Source of the DNA: Antedon mediterranea
Lineage: Eukaryota; Echinodermata; Crinoidea; Comatulida; Antedonidae
Length of the DNA: 64,000 nt
NCBI RefSeq assembly: GCF_964355755.1
Contig: NC_092680.1
Location: 14,919,001-14,983,000, forward strand
Direction: 5' to 3'
In this document: in pieces, positions 23,701 to 33,710 of the stretch
How positions within the stretch are numbered: position 1 is the first letter of the stretch
Layout of the letters: each line of letters starts with the position of its first letter
The notes under the pieces: model-generated
Database searches by the model: none
The model's input: the letters and a program-made list of their open reading frames with translations, nothing else
Told to the model about the DNA's origin: nothing
Position numbers and translations under genes: made by a program

Positions 23701-26700
23701 TTTCCCATGTTGAGGAACATACAGAGCGTAATCGTTGCATGGTTCGTCATCAGGCATTCGAAGCGCGTGGCCCAGGAACTTTAATTGACGGGATCTAATA
23801 TTTTCAACTAGCGGTCTGGTCTGGGTAGGTCATTTAAAACAACTGACGAATTATTATGGTTTTTTGTGCTTTTTGTTGGTTGGTCAAGAAGCAGTGCATT
23901 GTGGACTGGTGGCCCTCTATAACGTATGAATATCTTGTTATTTTCAGGTCATTTTATGTATCTTGAAACTTTCTTTTGGAACTACAATCAAAAAGCTAGG
24001 CTGAATTCGCCATTAGTTATGCAAACAATAACTCCTTCTTGTGTTAAATTTTGGGTGTATATGGATGGCGAAGATGTGGATTTCTTCAATGTTTATATAC
24101 AGAAATATTCTGAACCACTTGGCGATGATCCACTCATAGCAGTTTATGGTGATTATGGCCCGAAGTGGTTTCATGAACAGGTTGAAATACCACCCTCACA
24201 CGAACCATTCAAGGTAAGCTTCTAAGAATTAGTTGTACGTGTGTGTTTTATCTTTTATTTTTGTTCTCTTAATTCTGTTTAGTTCAGTGATCCAAGTAAG
24301 TACACAGTACCAAAGTTAATTTGTTCTTTATTTACAACAACGATGGCCTGATATAGTACATCTCATTCACTGGTCTCGCCCATCTGTATCAACAATGAAC
24401 AGTGGTTACACGTTTACAGCGTATTTTATACCGTTATACGTAACAATTTATAAATAATTCACGCTGAAAGCCGATTTTCCACAAGGCGAATTTCTTCGCG
24501 CGAATCGAAAGCGTCAGTTTATATGCATGCGTATTTATTTTGCCATCTTCCAATACTTTCGATTCGCGCAAACAAATTCGCCTAGTTGAAAATATGCTTT
24601 TTAAGGTCAATTTACACAGACGAGCAGTATCGGTAAGAGGAAAACTGCGTGCTTGCCCCATGTGGAATCTGTAAATCCAGGATAAAGAACATAGATTCAA
24701 TGTTTTTGTTTTCCGCTTAGCGTTACCTCTCGTCTGTGTAAATTGGCCATGACGAATGCACAGCGGCATAACAGAAAACATGTTTTGTTTGATGCCAGGT
24801 TGTGTTTGAAGGTGTTAGAGGTAGTGGATACTTGGGTGTAATTGCCATTGATGATATTAGCTTTTACCGCTCAACGTGTACATCAAGTGAGTTGCAACAG
24901 TTTAAATTAAAAATGCATTGTTCTAAGGCTTAGAATACCGAAGGAGATTTGAAATAATTAGGTCACTAAATTGTTCACAAAAAGGGTATATAAACTGTAT
25001 TTATTCACGAGACTGAACATTGATTGTTGTTACTGAAGTTCGTGATATTACAAAATAATAAAACAGCATATAAATACAAAAAATTAAAATATTTGAAAAA
25101 AAATTACAACAGAATCCCTTCCATCGGGCACCCTTATTTAGGGGACGCCATACCAGTGCTTCCTGCGTAAACGGAAACCTCTATCAAAGAGGACACTTGA
25201 CTGTCATACAGATAGACCCGGGTTCAATTCCCGACAACTCCCAGTCCACTCAGCTGTAATTAAGGACCTAGTTGAAAATACTAGGGAGAAAAATGGCGGC
25301 GTGGGAAGGAACTAGCCACCCTACCACATAATGCCGAGGCTTAGTACAATGCGCTCCTAACAGCTCATTCTCTTATGTTCAGAATAAACACGGGACTCAC
25401 CTCACCTCACCTCTACTAAATATTCAATCGCGGTTCGGTTTAATATTCGTAACGAGAAGAACATTTTTTTTTTTTTTTTTTTATTTTTTTTTATTTCATT
25501 TCATCACATACATAATACAAAATTAATATATAAAGGCAAAAATAAGAGAGTAATGAAATTAAAGAAAAAAAAATAATGTATCGCAAAAATACACTTAATA
25601 ATAATCATTTTGCTAATAATATGGTTGCCTTGTATTTTTGGTAAATGTAAAATAAATGATTATAATTAAGTAATTGTTTTTTGATTTTGCAACTAAATAT
25701 GTACCACTTTGTAATTAAAATTAAAATGTTTGCATCACTGTGTGTTTTTCCAAAACCAAAACATATACTTTCTTTGGTGATAATTAAGTTATTGTTGATA
25801 ATTCGATACATATATTGTTTTACATTTTCCCAAATTTTCTTTACCAGATCACATTCAAAGAACATATGTAGCAGTGTTTCCTGCTTTTCCTTGCAAAAAC
25901 TACACATTGGTGAATCGACCTTTGACATCTTAAAGAGCATTGTATTTGTATAAATTATACGATGAATAAATTTAAATTGAACATTTTTTAGCTTAGTGTC
26001 ATTTGTACAGGCGTGTAAATTTGAGAAAAGGTTTTTCCAATTAAGTTTGTTGTCAAACTCCTTTTCCCATTTGGATTCAATTCCAATTGGCTCTTCAACA
26101 TTTTTTAATATAATGTGTTTATAGATATAATGACAATTTCTCGTTTTCACAGAAATGAATGTCTGTAATTTGGATTCAACTTCATTAGTTGTGTTTATAC
26201 CTTGTTCAATTAATTTCTGTTTCCAGAGCTTTGGAATTGAATTTACAATCTGGTGATATAATAAGAAGTCTGGTTTAAAATTATATTTTTGGTTAAATTC
26301 GTCTAGTTCTAATATTTTCCCTTCTTTGTTCACGATATCTTTTACATAGTTTACATTTTTAACCAACCAATTTTTTTCAACTTTAAATTCTCTTTTATCA
26401 AAACATGAGAAGAACATTTGGTACACCATGTCATACCTACTATTGTTACAAACATACTCACAAGTGGCGCTTATAACGATTAAAATTAAATGTTAATGTA
26501 AATAAGATGTCCCAATTTCTACAAATATACAAAAAGAGATCATTATTAAACTTCAAACCGATTAATAATTCTTGCAGATTATTACTTATTGTTGTATTTG
26601 CCATTGCTTACTCACAGACTTATAGATGAATAAAATGTTTATTTTGGTGAACTAGTTTTCATTTGTTGTATTTTACTCATTTTAAATATCTCATATATTT

Positions 26701-29700
26701 GTTATCATCATTTACAGCTTTTCATTGTGATTTTGAAAATGGTATACATGAATGCGGATTGACACAAAGGAAGAATGGAAATGGAGATGATTTTGATTGG
26801 TATTTACGGCAAGGTTTTACCAGTTCACATGGTAACACACCAATCACTGACCACACTTTCGGAACCGAATCAGGTTGGGATAATTTTTTCCTGGTATAAA
26901 AAGAAAGAACAATTGAAAAAAAAGTTTAAATGAAGAGTTTACAAATAACATTCAGCATTGCTGAAATTTTTTTCTAAATGTATAAAATGATAATAAAATG
27001 TTCATGAACGAAACGCTTCTTATGGATGTAAATGGCTTTTATAAAACTTTGGGTTGGAGAGGGATCCGATGCCTTTTTTGTATCAGTTTTCTAAAATGTT
27101 CAGCCTATAATCCAGAACCGTTATGACTAGCCCTGCTTTTTTTTTGTTCACTGCCTTCAATATTCAAAACGAATCGGTGCCTTTGAATAGGAAATAACTA
27201 AATCTAAAGTGTGATAAATCAATATTGTGACACTTTTATTATTTTAACTTTCAAAATTTTCATTACTAAATTTAAAATTATGCTTACAAAGGGTGAAATA
27301 TTTAGTGGAGCGTCTCTAAAAAAAACAAATAAAAAAGTAATCTTTCCTGGTAAGTTATTAAATTTTACCACATATTAGCAGTTTATATTAACTTGATTTC
27401 CATCCGCATAAATCTGGAAAACGTATTAATTCACTGTTAGAGTTACAACGTGAACTATAATTGACATACATACTTAATGTACATATTTCTGTCACTCAAG
27501 ATGTAAGCAGACATTTCTAAAACATCAACATGAACTCCCCCTTCTTGGTCAAATCTGGAAATCTTTTTATAAAACAGTTTAGTTGTAAAACTTTACTTGG
27601 TATAATTTGTATGATTGTAAATAAGAATGAGTTCGAGGTAAATCCGTTTGATCGCAATAGACAATGTTTATTTGATTGAGTATATTCTGAAGAAAAAAAA
27701 ATCCTTGGAGTAATTAAAAAATAGAAGCAATATTAACTAAAAATGCGTTTAAAGGTATATTTTTTCTACGATTTTACAGGGCATTATGTTTACATTGAGG
27801 CATCACAGCCCCAGCGGCCTGGTTACATAGCAGTGCTTACTACACCACTCCTTAAAGGTGTTATGACACCCACATGTCTCAGGTTCTTTTATTATTCGTA
27901 CGGGGAACAGCATAGCACCATGAAGGTATCAATGTCTAACCGAGGCACTGTCAAGATGCTTTGGACAAGCTCTGGTAGTTCCAACAGCTGGGAGAGTGCA
28001 GTGATCCAGCTGCCAATATCATCATTGAGTTACCAGGTGATTATTTAAACCAATAAACAAAATCGTTATTTTAATATTTAAAAAAACCGTCCTGGTTCAC
28101 TGTTATGTGACATACATCATGCCTAATTAGAATAATTATCAGTGGATTGAATCCTATCCTATCCTATCAAGAAGTTACTATGTTTGGTTTATTGATTATT
28201 ATTTTGAACAACGTTGAATTTCTCTCACGCTATAATATAAGACAATCAATTTAACAATTTCCATGCTTTCGGTTTGCATAAAATGTTGCAATTTCGTTTT
28301 CTATTTTTCTTTCATGTTATAGGATTTTGCATTATAGTTCAATCCAAATAGACCTAGGCCTGTATATGTAAATTTAAAGGTCTAAAAACCATGTTCATTT
28401 CATTACTTCACAGGTACATTTTGAGGGTAAAATTGGGGAACATTTTCAAGGGGATTTGGCTCTCGATGATATATCCATATCTCAAGAAAATTGCATTAAG
28501 CCGACGACTACAAAACCAGCCACACATACACAAACCACGACTGTTTCTAAACATCTTACAATTGATAAACATCTTACAATTAATAATACAGACAAACATG
28601 TGGAAGTTACTATCAACCAACACTATATAATTTCTTATTTTGAATGTCATTTTCAAGTGGATATTAGCACATGTGGGTTAATACAATCTACATCTGATGA
28701 TTTAGATTGGAGCTATAATGACATAAACATTCTCCAATCGTTACCAGGATTAGAAGGTAATTTGTATACTTCCTTACTTAGTTGATCGTGGACGTATGAA
28801 TTATGTTTTCATTAGAATCTGTCGTTCATTGGCCTGTATTGCAATTGTTTAAAAAAAAAGTCAATGGCTCATGTGATGGATGTATTTATGATAAAATAAA
28901 GTAAAATATTCTGTACTGTTTCATAATCATATTTTGTATTTTATAAATCTGAATACTTGTACATTTCCAGACAATTGATGTTATATTTAAATATCATATT
29001 TCCCCTATAGTAAACAATATAAGACATTTTGTTCTTGTCATTTTCATGTCCCTTTCACATGTCAGCATATTTCCTTTTTAAAACAAATAGGTGGAAAATC
29101 ATATATCTACATCAACCCAAGCAATGGACAAGTTGGTCAAAAGGGTCAAATTGAGACTCCTATTATCAAAACAAGTACAAATCAGTGTATACGAATTGAC
29201 TACAATATTAACCAAACTCCTCAAGTTTTAAATCTGTATATTGTTGTTGGCAAACTGTGGACCCGAATTTGGAGAACTTCGGATACTACTAACAGTTGGA
29301 AAGCTCAACAAATTAACTTTAATTCCGATTCGTCAACGTTTTCTGTAAGTAATTTAGCATTTTTTTCTTTTAAAGCATAATTCGACGGCTGATGGAATTA
29401 GTAGGGCGTTATTCCCCCGGCAAATGATATTCATGTGCTCAGACATCAAACCTAACCCTCTCTACACAAACAACACATTTACAAACAATGCAGAGTTGAT
29501 GATTCAAACTAACAAGCACGACACGCGATTAACAAACCATAGCATTAAACTGTGGACTCATTAACTGATCGGCTTTTGACGTAACAGTTTTTATTATTGT
29601 TCTTTCTCTATTAAATTGAATTACATTCTATTTAATAATTCAAGTGAAATAATGATTTATTATCAATTATCAGTAGTACTTTCATTTATTTTCCCCATGA

Positions 29701-30446
29701 AATGAAAAGTTATCCATTGAATCTTATTAGTTCAGATACATTTTGTTTTTATTTCTTATTAAAACATAATATTTTAACAGATAATAATTGAGGGAGTCAT
29801 TGGAAACTCTGAGAACGGATTGATTGGTATTCGTCGTTTTGAAGTTATACCCGATTGTATAATAGGTAGGTTAACATAATAAAGATAATAATTATTACTG
29901 TGGAGCCTGTCAACAATCTTCTGACGACAATAAGCTAAATGCATTCTACTTTTATTTACAACTTATCTGGCTTGATATACTTGCTTGATGAGTGCAAAGC
30001 TTTCTCCCTTTAAATTACGTCATTTATTAATTAATCACGCGTAACGGATTGTAACGAGCGCCATCGCATTACTATTCACCATTAGTTATCATCGTGATCA
30101 ATACCTGTATTCTAAGGTTGGTTATTGATTAAAATAATTGCATTCACATCATTATAGGAGTAGTCATTAGTAAATGTTTAGTATACTTTATTCTACAGTT
30201 CCGAACGTAGCAGCTGGATCAACCTCAGACAACAGAACAAGAAACAAAGTCATTGGTGTATGTGTAGCCATCTTAGTTGTATTGATAGCTGTAGTACTTA
30301 CCGTGTACTTTAAATTCAGATCAAGAAAAAGAGATCCTCCACTTATATCCACCATTAAATTTGATAATAAACCAATCACTGACAACATTGTCATCGAAAA
30401 TCCTCTTTACTTAACAACAGAAAATATTACAGAATCTGCAAAGTAA
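14494..30446 (+). CDS. six-MAM-domain type I membrane protein (1148 aa, 18 exons)
   Basis: I assembled 18 coding exons totalling 3447 nt; all 17 junctions preserve frame. The protein has a signal peptide ([17 protein letters not shown]), six MAM domains (about residues 25-183, 184-351, 352-523, 524-701, 702-866, 917-1066), a Thr-rich linker (about 867-915), one transmembrane helix (about 1084-1104) and a 44-residue tail with an NPLY motif at 1134-1137. MAM domains are extracellular adhesion and oligomerisation modules with four conserved cysteines, found in meprins, neuropilins and receptor tyrosine phosphatases. Lack of any other domain type makes this a pure MAM receptor. The start codon is the ATG directly before the signal peptide. 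A candidate AATAAA lies at 30822-30827. The next gene is its tandem paralog. A ligand or signalling role is inferred only from the domains. Confidence 0.85.
15139..16100 (+). mobile_element. decayed L1/Tx1-like LINE fragment
   Basis: An open stretch at 15139-15483 encodes [21 protein letters not shown] and [10 protein letters not shown], the conserved segment that follows the reverse transcriptase domain in L1/Tx1-type LINEs. Related but frame-shifted coding text continues to about 16000 (for example [12 protein letters not shown]). It sits in intron 1 of the first MAM gene in sense orientation. Borders are approximate. It is probably related to the minus-strand fragment at 25467-26406. Confidence 0.65.
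17878..18544 (+). repeat. 44-bp minisatellite, 15 copies
   Basis: The unit begins CTGAGCCCGACCTAAAGACA and ends with TGACCATGACGTGTTCATT. I count 15 consecutive copies with point differences and one copy longer by 4 bp. Two unit types, starting TCTGAGCC or TTTTAGCC, are interspersed, which suggests expansion of multi-unit blocks. The array lies in the intron between MAM1 and MAM2 of the first gene. Confidence 0.85.
18831..20223 (+). CDS. first MAM gene: MAM domain 2
   Basis: Exons are 18831-18971 ([20 protein letters not shown]), 19344-19615 ([44 protein letters not shown]) and 20133-20223 ([20 protein letters not shown], final Cys). This is a full-length, well-kept MAM domain. Its closest counterpart in the second gene is MAM4, which shares the [11 protein letters not shown] block. 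Confidence 0.85.
20482..22367 (+). CDS. first MAM gene: MAM domain 3
   Basis: Exons are 20482-20643 ([29 protein letters not shown]), 21491-21753 ([20 protein letters not shown]) and 22277-22367 ([19 protein letters not shown], final Cys). Two N-glycosylation sequons (NVT, NAS) precede the first cysteine. The counterpart in the second gene is MAM5. A diverged copy of the sequence leading into the third exon lies in the preceding intron (20951-21192). Confidence 0.85.
20695..20832. mobile_element. MITE family 2, copy 1
   Basis: Ends TAAGCTTGCTTCACTAGGAA and TCCAGTGGGAACC are inverted relatives of the family end TTGGTTCCCACTAG. The interior keeps ACGTAATGCAAGCGTTACGT. It lies in the intron after MAM3 exon A, 50 bp past the donor. 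Confidence 0.65.
20826..20882. mobile_element. MITE family 3, truncated copy
   Basis: The sequence CAATTTACACAGACGAG, then GGTAACCGTAAGCGGTAAAC, matches the left end of the complete element at 24605-24749. It abuts the family 2 copy without a gap; the right half is missing. Confidence 0.55.
20951..21192 (+). pseudogene. duplicated intron end with a dead start of MAM3 exon C
   Basis: This 242-bp segment is about 95% identical to 22053-22295, which contains the acceptor and first codons of MAM3 exon C. The copy keeps the acceptor (CTCGTTAG) and the codons for IIFE, then diverges (R, T, Q, D, R) and runs into a stop. It lies upstream of exon B, so the order of exons is not served by it. It is a relic of a local duplication and a possible decoy splice site. 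Confidence 0.75.
21902..22059. mobile_element. MITE family 1, copy 2
   Basis: The left end AGCTACACTACCAAACTTCA and the right end GTTTGATAGTGTAGCT are inverted copies. The interior has GTGATGTTTCCATATATGGA and ATGATGATGTCATATCACT. Its right end coincides with the left border of the duplicated segment 22053-22295. Confidence 0.7.
22053..22295 (+). repeat. second copy of a 242-bp duplication, covering the start of MAM3 exon C
   Basis: This is the intact partner of 20951-21192. Offset is 1102-1103 bp, with only a few substitutions and a 1-bp length difference. Confidence 0.8.
22726..24886 (+). CDS. first MAM gene: MAM domain 4
   Basis: Exons are 22726-22905 (Pro/Thr linker [12 protein letters not shown], then [27 protein letters not shown]), 23948-24213 ([34 protein letters not shown]) and 24799-24886 ([18 protein letters not shown], final Cys). 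The insert [16 protein letters not shown] is shared with MAM6 of the second gene (YGDPLVDYFGGYGSRW), marking the two as counterparts. Confidence 0.85.
23535..23830 (-). mobile_element. LINE fragment: C-terminal end of an RTE/CR1-type ORF2
   Basis: Minus-strand codons read [20 protein letters not shown], then [22 protein letters not shown] and [16 protein letters not shown], followed by a stop near 23540. This is the extreme C-terminal region found after the reverse transcriptase in many non-LTR elements. It lies antisense in the intron between exons A and B of MAM4. The fragment is short and truncated on both sides. Confidence 0.75.
24469..24598. mobile_element. MITE family 4
   Basis: Inverted ends: CCACAAGGCGAATTTCTTCG with CGCGAATCGAAAG on the left, and CTTTCGATTCGCGC with AAATTCGCCTAGTTG on the right. 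It is directly followed by a family 3 element. Non-coding. Confidence 0.65.
24605..24749. mobile_element. MITE family 3, complete copy
   Basis: The left end GGTCAATTTACACAGACGAG and right end CTCGTCTGTGTAAATTGGCC are inverted repeats of about 20 bp; subterminal CCGCTTAGCGTTACC pairs loosely with the left side. It ends 50 bp before MAM4 exon C. Confidence 0.7.
25195..25415 (+). mobile_element. tRNA-derived SINE
   Basis: A polymerase III B-box-like GGGTTCAATTCCC at about 25220 is followed by a body (CCAGTCCACTCAGCTGTAAT, GGCGGCGTGGGAAGGAACTA, GCCACCCTACCACATA, CAATGCGCTCC) and a CTCACCTCACCT end. I recognise this body type from SINEs of marine invertebrates. The A-box half is not clear, so the copy may be 5' truncated. 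Confidence 0.55.
25454..26419 (-). mobile_element. 5'-truncated L1-like LINE with 13-bp target-site duplication
   Basis: The 13-mer GAGAAGAACATTT occurs at 25454-25466 and 26407-26419 and brackets the insert. Directly inside the left copy is a long T run, the poly(A) tail of a minus-strand element. The minus strand then has a nearly full-length open frame (26406 to 25605) with the zinc-knuckle-like C-terminus [16 protein letters not shown] (zf-RVT type) and [12 protein letters not shown]. The element is truncated at its 5' end and is antisense in the MAM4-MAM5 intron. The open frame and intact duplication suggest a fairly recent insertion. Confidence 0.85.
26718..28494 (+). CDS. first MAM gene: MAM domain 5
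   Basis: Exons are 26718-26873 ([30 protein letters not shown]), 27780-28036 ([25 protein letters not shown]) and the first 81 nt of 28414-28756 ([19 protein letters not shown], final Cys). The donor after 26873 is GTTGGG, the weakest in the gene. [11 protein letters not shown] is almost identical to [11 protein letters not shown] of MAM7 in the second gene. Confidence 0.8.
28495..29865 (+). CDS. first MAM gene: linker and degenerate MAM domain 6
   Basis: The end of exon 28414-28756 carries a Thr-rich linker ([13 protein letters not shown]) and then MAM exon A content ([20 protein letters not shown]). The intron that separates cassettes elsewhere is absent. The exon lacks the usual TGP..DHT segment. 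Exon B is 29091-29344 ([20 protein letters not shown]) and exon C 29781-29865 ([10 protein letters not shown], then LIGIRRFEV in place of IAIDDI, final Cys). Confidence 0.75.
30199..30446 (+). CDS. first MAM gene: transmembrane and cytoplasmic exon
   Basis: A short juxtamembrane stretch leads to the helix [20 protein letters not shown], a basic stop-transfer (KFRSRKR) and a tail ending [21 protein letters not shown] fits the NPxY type of PTB-domain binding or clathrin-adaptor endocytosis signal, and its Tyr could be phosphorylated. The function is inferred from the motif only. Confidence 0.85.
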
Positions 30447-31652
30447 AGCAGCAATGTTTACCCAGAATGCCTTCTTAATGCATTGCTTGCCAATGTGCAA
30501 AGAAGATAATGCCTGATAATGAAACTTAGCTATGTCCACACCAAGTCTTCCAAGCTTTGTTGACGACAATCACTCCAATGTTTGTTGACGCCAATCTCGA
30601 GCAAATTCCGCTCGGTGAGAGAAACGTAGGCAGGTTATGTTGTCTGGCCGCCGTGAAAGAAAATAATTCGATAAAATCTTCTGCAATTGTAGTAAGCATT
30701 ATTATCATACTAATGAAAAACATGGGAGTGAATAGAAACTCTGACAACAACAACTAGGTTTACATAAATATAATGAAACAAAAAGGTCGACGCAAATTTT
30801 AATTTTGTTAAATATTATTAAAATAAAAAAAACAAAACGAAATAGACATTATATTTGACAATTTGTTTCGTTACTAGTCATTATATAAAGAAAATCAATT
30901 GATATAGGCCTAAGTATAGGAATATGTTACATAATCAGCGTTAAGTAGCATAGAGATAAATAAAGAAATGTTCCTGAAAAATATGAAATAAAAAAAACCC
31001 ATTTTTTAAACCAAAAAATATTTTGTCGATTTGTGAATGTATTTAGAAAATTATATATGTTTTGTAAAATATGTGTAAATATCTGCAAAATTTCAGCCAA
31101 GTTGGATAATACATTGCCAAGTGAAATGAATTAATACATGAGACATTATCTTAAGGAGCTGACAATAAAGTAAGTTATATGTCGTCAAGGGGAAAACGGT
31201 TTACATTTTGTTTAGGTACTGTAGGCTAGATAGTATAATAGATAAATAATGTTCACATATATCAAAATCTCACTTTGTAACACATTAAAACAAAAAATGT
31301 AAAGTTAACAAGAAAAACTTCTATAATAATATAGGCCTACTTTAATTTATATCGATCGATAAATGTATTCCTTTGATTAACCTACGCAACATTTGCAAAT
31401 ATATATATATTCGTACTTACAACAAATTAGCTAAAATAAACCAACGATTTTCTTATATCAAAATCTCAAATTTAATTTCTTTAAAAGAAATCACCCATTA
31501 CCCCATACGGATAAAGTAATCTCGCGCCTGTTACAATCATGAACTACCGGTAGTACAAGTTATATTATCATCCAAGATCACATACAAAACATAGTTTTTG
31601 TAGGGAGTTCAGTTCATTTGACGGTTGATTTTTGGGGAAATCATTAACAAAC
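30447..31652 (+). other. 3' UTR of the first MAM gene and spacer to the second
   Basis: AATAAA motifs at 30822-30827 and near 30958 are polyadenylation candidates. The spacer to the next start codon is only 1.2 kb and holds no recognisable gene, so the promoter of the second gene must lie here or in its first intron. Confidence 0.45.
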
Positions 31653-33710
31653 ATGTCGTTTACCAGTCGGCAAGTTTTGCTGATGATTTGTATGTGTTCT
31701 ACTGGGGTTCTGACAAGAGCCCAGGTAGATCTGTGTAGTTTTAATTCTAACCTTTGCGGATTTACTAATGATGCAAATAATAACATTGATTGGCAGAGAA
31801 TTCAAAATGGAACAACTAGTGGTAGGTAGTTTACATTATTTATTTGTAAAGCCAGATACAAATCGTGCTATTTACAATTACAATCGCATGCTCGCAATCG
31901 TTTCATAAATACAGTTAAAGTTAGTTATATCTTTCGTGTAGCTTAAAACTACACATAAATTAACTACCAATTCTGTAACTACAAACCAAATGTATGATAT
32001 ATAATGAATTCATACATATAGGTCTATCCTCGTGTTTAGCTTTTCGATATTAGTATCAAAACAAGAGAAAGATGGGTAGTTATTATTTTTATAAATAGTA
32101 AAGCAACCCCCTCTTCCACTTCACCTACAAACATTCAAATTGTATTACAGAGTTATGAAGTTGAAACTTTTGTAAGTGGGAACACATGTTTTAAGCCAGA
32201 AAAAAGTGGTCGTAATAATTTATACATTCAAAGTTACAAGCAAACATTGTCCATGACCCCTTCGGAGGCGTTTTCTACTCAGGAGAGCAATGGAGGATGT
32301 AGGCCAAAAAATAATATTTTCGCATTCCTTCTGAATCTGATATGGATGTAACTATTTTTCTTCACATTTTAAAGAGATAGTCAGTCAGAGGCAGGCTACA
32401 AAATATTACATACTATTTCATTCATTTAATTTAAAATGTAATGTTGTTTTTATACAGATTATTTTCTATCGTTGTCAACAACGAGCACATCATCTGACAA
32501 AACCGGAAGAATTACAAGCCAAACTCTCGCGCCATCAAGCACAAGTCTATGCCTAGAATTCTTCTATAGTTCTAGAAACACAACAGGAAACGCTCCAGTA
32601 TTTAAAGTTTATTATAAGAAAGCTAGTGGGGCATCAACCGAAGAAATGGTATGGCAGACAAATAATTCAACTGAAAACAACGTGAAGCATTTCTTGGTTG
32701 ACTTCACCAACGTTACGGAAGATTACAAGGTCGGTATAAAGTGCATAACCCCTACCCCTCCCCAAATACAAACACACAATCTGTGGCCGCAACTAAAACA
32801 CTGTTAAAAAGATTACCAAATTATTCTGCAATTCATATTTATCCACACCAAAACATGTTTAAATTAGTTTACTTAAATCCATACCGCATGCTGAGGTACA
32901 ACCGAAAGATATCGTTATATTCTGTTTTAACAATTATGATAATATGTTCTGTCAATTCAGTACTGGTTCATGTTTCCCTACTTGAGTAGTTATATGTTGA
33001 AGATATTTTGAGACTTTCTAGAAAAGTACCTTGTTAATAATTTAAATTGAAATTAATATAAAAACAGTCTACGCATAGTTTACTACATACTACCGACAAT
33101 TGCAGAAAAGAGAAAACTGAGAAAAATAAGCCACCTCAGCATAGGTGAAGCTAGCAATGAACCTTTGTAAGTTTTAAATATTTTATTTGGCAGTAACTCA
33201 TCTTATAATAGGCTACTTTTTCAGATGATTTTAGATTTTATTAAAATTTCCAATATTTATTCATTTACTTAATTCCTTCTTTCTTACGGGATTGAATTTT
33301 TAGTAACGTAATACTGCTTTACAATATGCTATATTTGTGTATCTTTATAATAATAAAATAGCAATATAAAAATATAAATATAAATTATTCTTAAAAGATT
33401 GGGAAATATTAGTACGATAAAAACCAGATAAATATAAAATATAAGCATTTATATAGCTTACACACACATTATTGCACAAAACCTAAGTTTTAATATGCTA
33501 TTTTATTCGTAAAACAATGTCTCAAAATATCTTCAACATAAATATTCAAGTACACAAACATGAACCTGTATGATGTAAATAATTAATGTAATACTAAAAC
33601 TACTAAAAATTTCTTTATAAAGATTGTATTTGAAGGAAAGTTATTGAGAAATAGTAATGCACGGATAACAGTTGATAATGTTAAAATGTTAAATGGGAGT
33701 TGTTTCAGAA
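31653..33710 (+). CDS. second MAM gene: signal peptide and MAM domain 1
   Basis: Exons are 31653-31821 (signal peptide, DLCSFNSNLCGF, NIDWQRIQNG), 32458-32729 (DYFLSLSTTSTSS, LCLEFFYSSRN) and 33623-33710 (IVFEGKLL, ITVDNVKM, final Cys). Exon A ends before a TGP..DHT segment. Several N-glycosylation sequons (NTT, NNST, NVT) are present. It corresponds to MAM1 of the first gene, also a diverged copy. Confidence 0.75.

Noticed and set aside
25681-25953. 90-codon plus-strand open frame
   Set aside because: Antisense shadow of the L1-like reverse transcriptase C-terminus.
30557-30757. 66-codon open frame after the first MAM gene
   Set aside because: It lies in the 3' UTR, has no homology I recognise and overlaps an equally long antisense frame.
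32150-32172. Possible 21-nt microexon in the first intron of the second MAM gene (acceptor TTACAG, donor GTAAGT)
   Set aside because: Inserted in the phase-1 intron it gives a stop codon at the third codon.
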